Shown here piece after piece: positions 21,800 through 32,939 of a DNA stretch of 64,000 nucleotides. The number at the start of each line of letters is the position of its first letter. Positions within the stretch are counted from its first letter, which is position 1. Both the position numbers and the translations under genes were made by a program. The notes beneath the pieces were generated by a model. That model was not told where the DNA came from. It made no database searches and saw nothing but the letters and a program-made list of their open reading frames with translations. The DNA comes from Marisa cornuarietis. Taxonomy: Eukaryota > Mollusca > Gastropoda > Architaenioglossa > Ampullariidae. The DNA is taken from positions 1,258,501-1,322,500 of the forward strand of contig SMMW01000141.1 of the NCBI GenBank assembly GCA_004794655.1, written 5' to 3'.

Positions 21800-22345
21800 G
21801 ACTTGATTATGCAGAATATTGTTTAAAGATGGGTTTTGAGACAGGATTTAAAGGCTTCGAATGTAGACACAGTTGGAAAAGAGAGGTGGGCAGACAATTC
21901 CAAACAATAGGGCCTGAGAGGGGAATGAAACGTCTGCTTAATTTCTCCCGTCTGATGTGTGGCACAGAGAAGAAGGCAAAACAAGCAGAGCAAAGAGACC
22001 GACTGGGGTGGTGAGGCATCAGTAGCTCAGCCAGGTGTAGTGGGTCACGGCCGTGAAGACAACGGTAGCCCAGTGTGGACATCTTGTAATCAATGTGAGC
22101 TGGAAATGGCAGCCAGTGAAGATCGCGGGGTGCTTGTGTAGCAAGTTCTGCTTTTTGCCTACGAAAGACAATAAGAGCACCATGATTCTGAAGTTATTCT
22201 GAGTCCTCTGAAGTTTGTCCAGTAGGCGGTTAGGAAGATCGATGAGAAGAGAGTGGAAGTAATCAAGCCGGGACAACAAAAAAAGCGAACATGAGCTTTA
22301 TGGTGGCAGATCCTGAAAGAGTCGGATAAGACTGATGCTGTGAAG
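21800..22345 (-). pseudogene. Decayed LINE reverse transcriptase C-terminal segment
   Basis: On the minus strand one frame reads LSRLDYFHSLLIDLPNRLLD then KLQRTQNN. After a frame change it reads DLHWLPFPAHIDYK, then YRCLHGRDPLHLAELL, PHHPSRSL, VPHIRREK and GPIVWNCLPTSL. These are, in order, the thumb/C-terminal blocks common in CR1/L2/Jockey-like LINEs (S-R-L-D-Y-C-N-S-L-L, H-W-L-P, Y-x-C-L-H-G, P-S-R-S-L-R-S, G-P-x-x-W-N-x-L-P). At least one frameshift and several substitutions are present, and the catalytic palm is absent, so it is a truncated dead copy. A frameshifted block just upstream (to about 22345) extends the similarity. Confidence 0.75.
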
Positions 22346-22842
22346 CTCAAGAAAAATGAACATATAGACTTATTGACTACATTGGTACGATCCAGTGCGG
22401 TCTGATGTTTAACTGGCCAGAAATACTGATGTTTGTCAACTGCTCACACCCTTTGAGAGCTCTCCTGCCAATGCTACTTTAATGTTCGATCTCCGACTTT
22501 TGAAAAGAGACCAGTTTTAATTAAACACACCTTGACAATATACAAGGACTGTCTCATCAATATATTCTTCAGATCAGCCTTTTATATTCTCATATCTTTG
22601 CATAATTGTTCACTGTTCCTGGTAAGCGACATTATAACTCAAATGTTGGATAAACTCCTTACTGAAAAAACCAACTGAGCTGTAACTTCAGTAACATCGT
22701 AAAAAGAGTATTTCTGTAAAGAACTTTACAAATACAGTCATATATGTTGACAGAAATATTTGCAACCTAACCATCAACACGGAAAGGCACATGCAGCAGA
22801 CCCAGTCGATACTCTTCACTGACAACATTTTAGTAGATGAGA
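22346..22842. other. Unique spacer
   Basis: AT-rich sequence without recognisable genes or repeats. Confidence 0.5.
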
Positions 22843-22983
22843 CTCTTTGTGTTGTTCACCTTTGTTTTTCACACCAGAAAACACTCTGTCTCTTTGTGTT
22901 GTTTACTTTTGTTTCTCACACCAGACAACACTTTGTCTCTTTGTGTTGTTTACCTTCGTTTCTCACAGCAGACGACATTCTTC
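22843..22983. repeat. 47-bp tandem repeat, 3 units
   Basis: Units start at 22843, 22890 and 22937, each beginning CTCTTTGTGTTGTTYAC and containing TCACACCAGA(M)AACA. The overlapping frames (22791-23163) read the repeat. Confidence 0.93.
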
Positions 22984-23877
22984 CATTCTCTTGACATAAA
23001 CAAACCGACTGATATTATTTGTTCTTGGGTCACAGACCTAACTCTTGTCTCTAGACCGGTTGCTACTTGCCCCACCCCCCACACACCCTTTCCATCAAGA
23101 GCTCACCCACATTATATCTGCACTTGCGGACTGGGTCAGCGACTCGGTCCAAGACTCATATAAACATTTTTAATTGCACATAAAACACCAACACCTTGGA
23201 CCCACCGAGGGTGTGATCCTTTAAGCGACGCTTATTGACTTTTTATTGGGATCAAAGGGAGGTTGGTGAAGAAAGCTGCTAAAAATAACCCTTAAAAGAC
23301 AGACCAGATTGAGGTGGATCAACCATAACCGTTGAACTGGGATTTCTTTTTAAGGTAGATTTGCCGTCTACTTAATTAAAAAATTAACACGGCTCTGCCG
23401 CGGAGGGAGGAGTGCATTTAAGTTCACACTTTTGGAGGGACTGGAGAATTTTTTTTTTTTGCACCGTTGTAATTGTGCGGTTTATGCAGTTAAAGCCAAA
23501 TGTTGCTTTGTAACCGGCTCTTAGTAAACGACAGTGCACACGATGGGGAAATGAACAGAAGAGATTATTATTGCCAAAATCCACCCACTCTGCAGCTAGT
23601 GACATTGACAGAAAAGATCTCTATTGCCAAAATCCACCCGCTCTGCCGCAAGTGACATTGAAGAAAGAGTTTTTCCATTTGTCAGAAACTTCTCTCACTG
23701 CCGCTTGTATACGAAGAGAAAATGTATCATGAGTTACTAAGGGTGTGTTCCTGGTGTTATACTAATTATTATTTCACAATAATATCCAAGAATACAACTA
23801 TTTAAAAGCAACATTTTTTTGAAACAAGCGGCTCACTTGAACGTGAATAAAGACTACTTTTAATGGCAAAGAGCGCT

Positions 23878-24140
23878 GTCACGTGACTCAGCACGTGCGC
23901 CAGTCAAGTCTCCCAGTAACCCTCGCAGTATGTTTGCGAGAGTCAGGCGGAAGTAGTGGGCTGGGGCGGCCATATCTGAGGACCACTGGCCGTGCACGCG
24001 GTTCTCCTATTTCGCCTTCATACGGTTCTAATTTCGCTAATGCCGTGGGGCTGTGCGTGATGATCGATTTTGCAGATCGATAATCTATTGCACTCGTGCC
24101 TGGCACTAGGACCAGGACCTCGGCATAGCGATGCACGTTG
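23878..24140. promoter_or_regulatory. CpG-richer patch with two CACGTG E-boxes
   Basis: Two CACGTG hexamers lie about 10 bp apart, TCACGTGA then GCACGTGC, at the left edge of a segment with noticeably more CpG than its surroundings. This could be a promoter or enhancer. No transcript start or adjacent exon can be shown, so it is only a candidate. Confidence 0.22.
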
Positions 24141-24715
24141 TCTCCCCCGTGTAGGTGCTGCACCCTGCATACAAACAACTTCCCTACTTACAAACAGTGT
24201 GTACCCTTGTACAAACAATTCCCCTATTAAAGTCTGTGATTGAGTACACAAAGTTTATGGCATGTGTACAAACAATTCCCTTGGTAATTGTTTCCAACCC
24301 TCTGTAAATCCCTTTTCAGCTGTGCACTGGATACAATCCCTCTTTGGGCAAAAAGGACCAGCCAGAAAGACCATGAGATGTGAACGATTATTGCGGACTA
24401 TAGTTCACCTCAAATTACAAATCAGCATCTATTTCTCTATCTGCCTCTTACTAAGCTACCAACAAAGCTTCAATATATTCGTTACAAGTATCGGTCTTGT
24501 CCATCGTAAATGCACGAAACGTTTATTTAGCCGTATTTATAGATTGAAATATTTATGTTCTAAATATATATGTAAATATTTTTACTGATGTAATATTTGT
24601 TACAATAAATGTAAAAATGTTGATGTTGTTCAAATGAACTTATCAAAACAAGATTTTAAATTGCTTTTGCTTGATGAACTGACTCGCACGAGAGTCGTGC
24701 TGGGCCGTTAAAAAG

Positions 24716-24723
24716 TGACGTCA
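24716..24723. promoter_or_regulatory. Perfect CRE palindrome TGACGTCA
   Basis: A full CREB/ATF-type palindrome. An isolated 8-mer can occur by chance in 64 kb. It lies just after a short inverted repeat (GCACGA-GAG-TCGTGC, 24686-24700). Confidence 0.2.
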
Positions 24724-25321
24724 CATTTGTTTCTGATTAACGGGGGATCGTAAGCCCTCGTAAGACGATTGACAAATATTACAACCGTCCTGCAGAGCTG
24801 CCCGCCCTGTCTCTGCACAGCTTGCCAGCCTGATTGTATCTCACCTCATTTTACACAAACGCTAAAATTAATTATCAGAGCTGCGCTCGTCTCATTACAT
24901 TCTCAGCTTACTAGGCTGTCAAGCTGCCAGCAAGACCCAGCCATTTTGCTGTTGCTCGCATCTCATTTCAAGCTAAGCTTCATCAGCAAAATATTTCCAT
25001 CCATTTTGCATTTTCCGTGTGCTCAGATTGCAGACCGTGACAATAAAACGCACTCGGTGTAGTCTCGGCTCGTCACCTCCACAACTTGTCGGCGGACTAT
25101 GCAAGCGCTGTTGCTGCTGCTACTGCCGCTGGCGTTGATCATTTCAAAAGAATGCGATCCACACTCTCCAAGTATTCTAATAAATCTTGGAAACTCGCTG
25201 AAATTATTTGTAATTTTATACTTTCATATTTTTACGTTCACCCATACTTATTTTCCGTTGTAATAAATAATGAATAATACATTCTGATATTGCTATTTAA
25301 AAACCCCCATTCTCTCAAACA

Positions 25322-25324
<3 letters not shown>

Positions 25325-25390
<66 letters not shown>
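25325..25390. repeat. (CA)33 microsatellite
   Basis: An uninterrupted 66-bp CA tract; the T-H repeat frame over it is not a gene. Confidence 0.98.
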
Positions 25391-25391
<1 letters not shown>

Positions 25392-26659
25392 CTATATAGG
25401 CTCGCACATGTGTGTGATGTTTACAAAAATAAATTAAAGATAGTAAAAAAGACAAAATCATCCAGAAAATATTCAGTCATTATAATTCTCCCAATGATGG
25501 GGAGAAAATTAGTCAGACGCATCCTCTGTGCACACAAAACACTGTTTTCAAGCCGTAAATCTGTTAGACAAATGTGTGCTAGCAGCCAGAACTTCCGGTC
25601 CATTCAAACTTTGAAGAATAAATATCTCAGACCTCAAAGTTCCTTCTTCTTGGCAAAGAACTATTCCAGTAATATAAATTAGTTTTTATTGTGGGATTTC
25701 TAGTAGCCACATCTCCTTTCTTCCTTTTTCCGCCACCATCTCTGTTTCTCTCAGCGACTCTGTCTGCTGTTATCTCGCTCCCTGCCTTATTACACCAGTG
25801 CTTATTGCTAAGTAGGAAAACCAAATGACTTCCTCTCGGCGTATAAACCCACAGTGTGAGCGCCCACAGGTAATTAGCCAGTGCATGGCCGTCCTTCAAT
25901 CTTTTTGCTGTCACCATTTCTGTCTAGAAATCTGCTTTCAAGCCCAGTGTGCAAGTTGCTGTTTCATTTTTCTCGAAGGATATCGTCCTCTGCTCATAGA
26001 ATAACTCTCCATAACCAGTTTTATTTAAGGGAAGTGGTGTGTAAGATTGTTAGCAGCACCACACTGAGAGATTGTCAGACCCAGCACTACTCTGCTTTTC
26101 TAGTAATCAAATGTAATCGATTTACAGTAGCTAGAATTGATAATTTCATATCGTGCACAATGTCAAGAAACTCCCAAAAGTCCTAAACATTAAGCATCAA
26201 CAGTTTTATCAATCTCACCCAACAACTATGGCATACTGCAGTGTCATTAGTTGTATCGATGATGGCAACCTAGATTTATATAAGCTAGGGAGGTACAAGA
26301 AGTGCCCTATGCCCCCAAACTAACATCGCCAACAAGTAATAGGTGGTTCAAACAAGTTGTGAGTAGTAAGAGACCATCCAGTTAATTCTGAACAATGTTT
26401 TCTGCTCACATTATGATTATTCGAATACAAAGTTAATTATTTTTCCTGATAACCTCAATATATTTACGTCCATTTGCATAGCCTAGAGTAGATATAGACA
26501 GATAAAGCTCTCTAGATTTTATCCACTAAGAAATGTTTTAAACGTGGATAATTTGCCGAGTTCAAAGAACGTTTATGAATGTAAAGTTAATCAGACTTTG
26601 GCAATCATGTATAATAATAAAACCAATTTGCCAAAAATGTACTAGTACAGACATGAAAA
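25391..26659. other. Unique stretch, nothing recognised
   Basis: Frames at 25627-25917 (minus) and 25881-26186 (plus) have no recognisable domain. AT-rich sequence with no mobile-element signature seen. Confidence 0.5.
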
Positions 26660-26873
26660 CATGACATTGGAGATAGAAACAATGAAAGCGGCATGAGAGA
26701 AAGAAGCAATGAAGGTGACGAGAGAAAGTAGCAATGGAGGTGACATGAGAGAAAGAAGCAATGAAGGTGACATGAGAGAAAGAAGCAATGAAGGTGACAT
26801 GAGAGAAAGAAGCAATGAAGGTGACATGAGAGAAAGAAGCAATGAAGGTGACATGAGGGATAGAAGGAATGAA
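26660..26873. repeat. 27-bp tandem repeat, about 8 units
   Basis: The unit is GAAGCAATGAAGGTGACATG plus AGAGAAA. Because 27 is a multiple of 3, both strands show open frames (M-R-E-R-S-N-E-G-D on plus, L-L-S-L-M-S-P-S-L on minus). I treat these as products of the repeat, since no start, signal or splice context supports translation. Confidence 0.93.
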
Positions 26874-26988
26874 GCATTTGCAGTCGGACTTTCTTGCAGA
26901 CTTTCTTGCACCACTTCTCCCCCCTCTCCCTTATCACCTATAACTGACTGGCTGTTGATCCGTACTTACTCTTGCTACCCATAAATAG

Positions 26989-27078
26989 ATGCTACCTCGG
27001 AAGTTCTTATTGATATCCTGGAGGCTGCATCGCATCAGTCATCCGCCCACCTGCGTTCCATCCTCGCAGCATCTGGAG
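26989..27078 (+). CDS. Candidate internal coding exon
   Basis: A 90-bp segment is bounded by an AG acceptor (CCCATAAATAG|ATGC) and a good donor (GGAG|GTGAGG). Its open frame reads, in part, TSEVLIDILEAASHQSSAHL then RSILAASG. The composition (Leu, Ile, Ala, Glu and Ser in an amphipathic-helix-like pattern) is protein-like and unlike neighbouring noise. If the donor is not used, the frame continues as GEGELLHLERLLSMSQ to a TGA, so it could instead be a terminal exon. The frame used is one base ahead of the ATG at 26989. I do not recognise the family, and a retroelement origin is possible. Confidence 0.28.
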
Positions 27079-27677
27079 GTGAGGGTGAGCTTCTCCATCT
27101 TGAGAGGCTGCTGTCGATGTCGCAGTGAAAAGGGCAGTTCCCCTTTTAGACTTGACTCCCACCTTGTTCACTTATCTAGACCTGTGGGAAATGATTCCTC
27201 TACACCAGACCTTTGGCTTGTAGCTTGTCTAACGACAGGCAGCTAGTTGTCTCCCTCTGGCACGTGCTGCCAGTAGGTGGCGCTGTAATCATTGAACTAT
27301 TCCTGGAGGCAAGAATATAGAGACCAGTTTGTTTTACCATCGATTTATGTGCAGCGAAATAAAAGTCTGTTTTGGAAAGCTGAATTTGTCAAAAGTCTTG
27401 GCAGGAGGACGGATTAGGTGCGCAGGCAGGCGTGAGATCATTGCCAATAATAAACTAAATGCCAGAGTAGTCGCGGTCTCCATCATCAAAGCCGCTGAAG
27501 TAGCCTCAAATTAGCAGGGAATTTAGTGAGCATGGACAACTGTCACTTTCAAAACTTATTCTATATTCTGTGGTTTAGTTGCTCACTCTATCAGTATGTT
27601 TGTCTGCCTGTTTTTCTCGTTCTCTTGCTCACTTGCTTTAATAAGTCTATAATTGTTTAGGCTTAAATGTTTCTTCC
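27079..27677. other. Unique spacer
   Basis: No gene or repeat is recognised between the candidate exon and the fold-back element. Confidence 0.5.
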
Positions 27678-27927
27678 AGGGGCCGTATTCATGAAGGGAA
27701 TGTAGGAAGCTTCACAGGGGCAAAATGGGAAAGTTTAGGACAAACTTCTTGTCTCTGTAGTTAGGATGGACTGTCCAGACCGTGCAGATCGTCTCCACTG
27801 TTTCACAACTACCCTCCCAGAGATAAAGCAACACACAGTCTGAATGATGACTTTTAACTACGGGGACAAGACTCTTGCTCTCATTTTTCCCGGGTAATGG
27901 TTTACCTTGGCCTCATGAATACCACCT
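27678..27927. mobile_element. Fold-back (MITE-like) element with imperfect terminal inverted repeats
   Basis: Left end AGGGGCCGTATTCATGAA (27678-27695) pairs with the reverse complement of the right end, AGGTGGTATTCATGAGGCC (27909-27927). An inner pair matches at 14 of 16 positions: CTTGTCTCTGTAGTTA (27748-27763) against the reverse complement of 27855-27870. The 250-bp length, nested inverted repeats and absence of an ORF indicate a short non-autonomous DNA element able to fold on itself. The TATTCATGAA-type end is one I associate with widespread animal MITEs; superfamily is not assigned. Confidence 0.6.
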
Positions 27928-29564
27928 AAAATTGTCTCTGTCAATGCTGACCGCACTGCTTGTAGTCCCGCTCGCCCTCACGCGCTTGTTTGCGTGCATG
28001 CATGTTTTTTTAATACATGTGAGTCGTGCATGAATCCTTGAAATGCACGAGCAAAAGCAATAACATTGGACCATAGAAGGGCAGTGGATCAAAAGAAACA
28101 CAACACCTACTACTCTCCTTCCTTTCTTCAGAAAAAAGGTCTTTTTTTAAGTGTGTGAGATTGAGATCGAGTGGTGTTCGGCTTTACAAACATCTCCGTG
28201 TTGTGAAAGGGAAGTTCAGTCTTTGCAGGTCTCTTCAGAGACTAATGCTACTTGCTAATTCACAGGTACGGCTAAGTATAGACACGCTGCAGCCCGACTA
28301 CTAGCTCTGTCTTGGCAAACAAAGTTACTGCGCTGATGATTGGCTGATGGAATTTCCTTGACATCTGCAGCACCCCCTGCCGGCTGCAGCAAACAACTTG
28401 CTGCGCACGTGAGTCCCGCTCTTCCCTCGAAAGCGCGAGAGTTCGCCGAGGGGTCTTCTGTACAAACAGTTGTCTTTCGGGCTAATTTCTCAGCTGAATC
28501 AGATCACTGAAATACTAAAGCAGGCGGAATCCTAAAATAAAAACCCTTGTGACTGTGGGCTGCTGAAGTTGGTAGTTAGCATACTGTCTAAGAGGCGCAT
28601 AGCGGCTGGGTGTCGTTGATACTGGTTAAAGTCGAAAAGATTGCAGAAAATGAAGGCCGCATGGAAAAAAAGCAAAGTAGCGATTGTTTGGTCTCCTAAC
28701 TCATTGACCGACTCGTACCTGTCTTTGTTCTTTATTTTGTTTAGTAAATGATTAATTGTGTAAGGTCTAGTTATCTATTTTCATTACAATATTTTCTTTG
28801 TAGTTCTAAATGTTTATTTCATATTTGTATACTTGGAGTTCGTGTGCACATCAGTTTGATGTATTGAAAAGCCCTCTTTATTGTTTTGTTTTTAACTTTC
28901 TATCGACTTCAAAAGCATCTTATCGACTGATGTGTTTTATTGTGCCTCGGTGCGTAGTGGCGATAGTAGAGAAGAAAGAAAAGAACTCATTCATTGTCGT
29001 GTTTCTCTTTGTTCTTTCCCCTGTCATCAGCACCTGTAACTTCTCTTTTTGATCTCTTTGAAGCTAGTCCGATCACTTCCTCTGATTTAATTTGAGTTTG
29101 GATAGCAGACAAAATCTGACGAAAACTGAATAAAGCATGCGCGGGCGAGACATGTGACGAGATTCTCGTTGGCAAGCGAGGTTTCCCAGCGGACATAACA
29201 GGTTTCCATGGCAATGAATACATTTAGATGAACGAAGTTGCTAATAAGTGGCGTCGACTTTTTTGTGCTGGACACTTGTCGACGCCTTAGCCTCGAGACA
29301 AAGTGGATTACAGCTCAGGAAAGCGCGAGAGAAGAGAAATTGAAGGGATCACTTCCCTCTTCAGAAAAAGAGGCAAAGAAACGCGAAATAAAGTCTCCAG
29401 CGAGGACTAAAGAGAAACGTACATCACGTGGTGGGTGTGTAGTACGGACACTATAAATAGGAGGTATATGTAATACCTGTTTTGTATTGACATAGCTAAA
29501 AATACACGTACTGCTCTTTCGTCTATGCATAGCTAACAGGTACACATAAATAGCTGCTTCCTAC
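27928..29564. other. Unique stretch
   Basis: No recognisable gene. The frames at 28810-29052 and 29238-29456 have low-complexity composition. The right end (from about 29450) grades into degenerate 42-bp units. Confidence 0.5.
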
Positions 29565-31720
29565 TGAATAGTAGCTATGAGGTACATCAGTAGCTGTTTT
29601 GCGTTAATATTAATATTATAGCTATGAGGTGTACACATCAGCTACTTTGTATTAACATAATAAATATGAGGTCATCAATAACTGTAAACATTATAGCGCT
29701 GAGGTATTTACATAAGCTGTTTTGTATTAACATTATAGCTATGAGGTATATCAATAGCTGTTTTGTATTAACATTATAGCTATGAGGTATACATCAGCTG
29801 TTTTGTATTAACATTATAGGTATGAGGTACATCAATAGCTGTTTTGTATTAACATTATAGCTATGAGGTATACATCAGCTGTTTTGTATTAACATTATAG
29901 GTATGAGGTACATCAATAGCTGTTTTGCGTTAATATTAATATAGCTATGAGGTGTATACATCAGCTGTTTTGTGTTAATAAATATATTACAGCTATGAGG
30001 TATACACATCAGCTACTTTGTATTAACATAATAAATATGAGGTCATCAATAGCTGCTTCGTGTCAACATTATAGCGCTGAGGTACTTACATAAGATGGTT
30101 TGTGTTAACATTATAGCTATGAGGTATATACATCAGCTGTTTTGTAGTAACATTTTAACTATGAGGTATATATATATATAAGATATTTTGTATTAATATT
30201 ATAGCTTTGAGGTATATACATGAAGTGTTTTCACTAACATTAAAGCTATGAGGTATATACTTAAGATATTTTGTATTAACATTAAAGCTATTAGGTTTAT
30301 ACATCAGCTGTTTTGTAGTAATATTATAGCTATGAGGTATATACATCAGCTGTTTTGTAGTAACATTATAGCTATGAGGTATATACATCAGCTGTTTTGT
30401 AGTAACATTATAACTATGAGGTATATACATCAGCTGTTTTGTAGTAACATTATAACTATGAGGTATATACATCAGATATTTTGTAGTAACATTATAACTA
30501 TGAGGTATATACATCAGCTGTTTTGTAGTAACATTATAACTATGAGGTATATACATCAGATATTTTGTGTTAACTTTATAGCTATGAGGTATATACATCA
30601 GATATTTTGTATTAACATTATAACTATGAGGTATATACATCAATTGTTTTCACTAACATTATAGCTATGAGGTATATACATCAGCTGTTTTGTAGTAACA
30701 TTATAACTATGAGGTATACACATCAGCTGTTTTGTAGTATCATTATAACTATGAGGTATACACATCAGCTGTTTTGTGTTACCTTTATAGCTATGAGGTA
30801 TATACATCAATTGTTTTCACTAACATTATAGCTATGAGGTATACACATCAGCTGTTTTGTAGTATCATTATAACTATGAGGTATATACATCAGCTGTTTT
30901 GTGTTAACTTTATAGCTATGAGGTATATACATCAATTGTTTTCACTAACATTATAACTATGAGGTATACACATCAGCTGTTTTGTAGTATCATTATAACT
31001 ATGAGGTATACACATCAGCTGTTTTGTAGTATCATTATAACTATGAGGTATATACATCAGATATTTTGTGTTAACTTTATAGCTATGAAGTATATACATC
31101 AATTGTTTTCACTAACATTATAGCTATGAGGTATATACATCAGCTGTTTTGTAGTAACATTATAACTATGAGGTATACACATCAGCTTTTTTGTAGTATC
31201 ATTATAACTATGAGGTATACACATCAGCTGTTTTGTGTTAACTTTATAGCTATGAGGTATATACATCAATTGTTTTCACTAACATTATAGCTATGAGGTA
31301 TATACATCAGCTGTTTTGTAGTATCATTATAGCTATGAGGTATACACATCAGCTGTTTTGTAGTAACATTATAACTATGAGGTATACACATCAGCTGTTT
31401 TGTAGTATTATTATAGCTATGAGGCATATACATCAGCTGTTTTGTAGTAACATTATAGCTATGAGGTATATACATCAGCTGTTTTGTGTTAACTTTATAG
31501 CTATGAGGTTTATACATCAGCTGTTTTGTAGTAACATTATAACTATGAGGTATACACATCAGCTGTTTTGTGTTAACTTTATAGCTATGAGGTATATACA
31601 TCAGCTGTTTTGTAGTAACATTATAACTATGAGGTATATACCTCAGCTGTTTTCACTAACATTACTACCACGATGCACGTGTAAGAGCTGTTTCGTTTTG
31701 CCATTGTTGCTATGAGGTAC
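29565..31720. repeat. 42-bp tandem satellite, about 50 units (array 1)
   Basis: The unit contains ATTATAGCTATGAGGTATAT followed by ACATCAGCTGTTTTGTAGTA and AC. Variants at fixed positions include GCTATG/ACTATG, CAGCTG/CAGATA/CAATTG, and GTAGTAACATT/GTGTTAACTTT/CACTAACATT. ATAGCTAT is an 8-bp palindrome in the unit. As 42 is divisible by 3, long frames open on both strands (30155-30643 minus; 30248-30664 and 31293-31715 plus) with 14-residue repeats such as IITMRYIHQLFCSN. Nothing supports their translation. Confidence 0.97.
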
Positions 31721-32939
31721 ATTTAACGGTTGTATATTATCGACATTATAACCAGGACGATATATGGCGTACACTTATTTCATCTCTTTCTATATTCTGA
31801 GGACTGAGGCAGACTATTCTCTTGTGAGAGTTTCTCCACATCTGGGACATTATTGCTGTAACCAGGTGACGTAGTAGGGAAGAGAAGAGCGAGGGTTTAA
31901 GTGCGAACAAAAGGATAAGAAGGGAGCATTTGTGCAAAAAAGAGAAGATGACGAGGGCCGCTCTCCCAAAGGAATTGCAGCACCTGGCGGAAACCATTGT
32001 AGTTGTAGCTCCATTATCACTAGACTTCTAAGGACCTTTTCTCTACTTTTTAAATGGCGTGAAAGCATGTTAATGGCACAGTTCAGGCATTCCGTGTGAT
32101 TTCTTTCTTCAGTGATGTAGCCACCTACAGAGAATGTAATCCAGGGAGGTAGGCATTCAGATGTCGCAAACTTACATTTGTGATGCTTTTCTATTTTTGG
32201 TCAAATCTTTCCATCCCATTCAACAAGCTCATTAGAAGGAGAGTATTCAGACTAATTTATTTCTTCTCGAGGTGTCTTTGAATAAAATTTGTTTTGTCAG
32301 CGACTGACTTTTCAAGGCAGTGAAGAAAGAGAACTTCAAACAGTAAACATATAAGAGAATATGTTTGAACAGTTCAGCGAGCAATTGTCGATTTTGTTTT
32401 ATCAGATCAGATGTTTGGACAAAGCAGCGGATCTCAGACTGATGTGATGTACGTGTCAGGAGATAAATAAACAATCGTTGTTTGTTGAGTGTCTTGATCC
32501 ATCTCTCAAAGAAGGTGGTATCTATGCATTCTCTTGACCAGAACCTTGTGCTCCACACAACTGTGGGCATGTTTCTCAAAACCTGCCAGGGGTTGCCGGC
32601 ACTGAGTTCCCGCCTTATCAACTATCTGAAATTGCTTCCTCGGGTCTTGAAGAGCCCTGCAGATGTTGGATGGTTCTGAGGTTTTTTTCCTGGTTTGATG
32701 TTGTGCTTTAAAAGAGATGCCGTTCTGTCGATTTTTCTCTCGGTTCTTTACATACTGCCGATGTATGTCTGCAGCAAAAACCTCAAATCCTCAACCTTGT
32801 CTGATTTCAAAGTCTTTCTTCTTTTCTCTCCTTTGATTCTATTTCCACCCTGCGTTTACATCGCCGTCTGGGGATTTAGACGAAAATGGCAATGTCCTCA
32901 GCTACAATGTCTTTACTTTTTGGTCTTTCTTTATGTATG
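31721..32939. other. Unique 1.2-kb segment between two related satellite arrays
   Basis: The minus-strand frame 32247-32621 (124 codons) has fairly protein-like composition but no domain I recognise, and upstream sequence in the same direction is broken by stops. It could be a relic of a mobile element inserted into one ancestral array. No function is proposed. Confidence 0.4.

Larger units (their letters stand above)
22984..25324. other. Unique stretch; local duplication, E-boxes and a CRE-like palindrome
   Basis: A sequence of about 55 bp with ATTGCCAAAATCCACCC is duplicated at about 23572 and 23625. Paired CACGTG boxes lie near 23880 and 23891 in a CpG-richer patch, and a perfect TGACGTCA lies at 24716-24723. 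No frame has recognisable coding content. Confidence 0.5.

Noticed and set aside
24660..24725. Hammerhead ribozyme from TTGATGA plus a hairpin
   Set aside because: The core CTGATGA...GAAA is incomplete and the hairpin is in the wrong place.
30155..30643. 162-codon minus-strand ORF as a repeat protein gene
   Set aside because: It is produced by the 42-bp array, whose period keeps the frame; both strands are open and no start, signal or splice context supports it.
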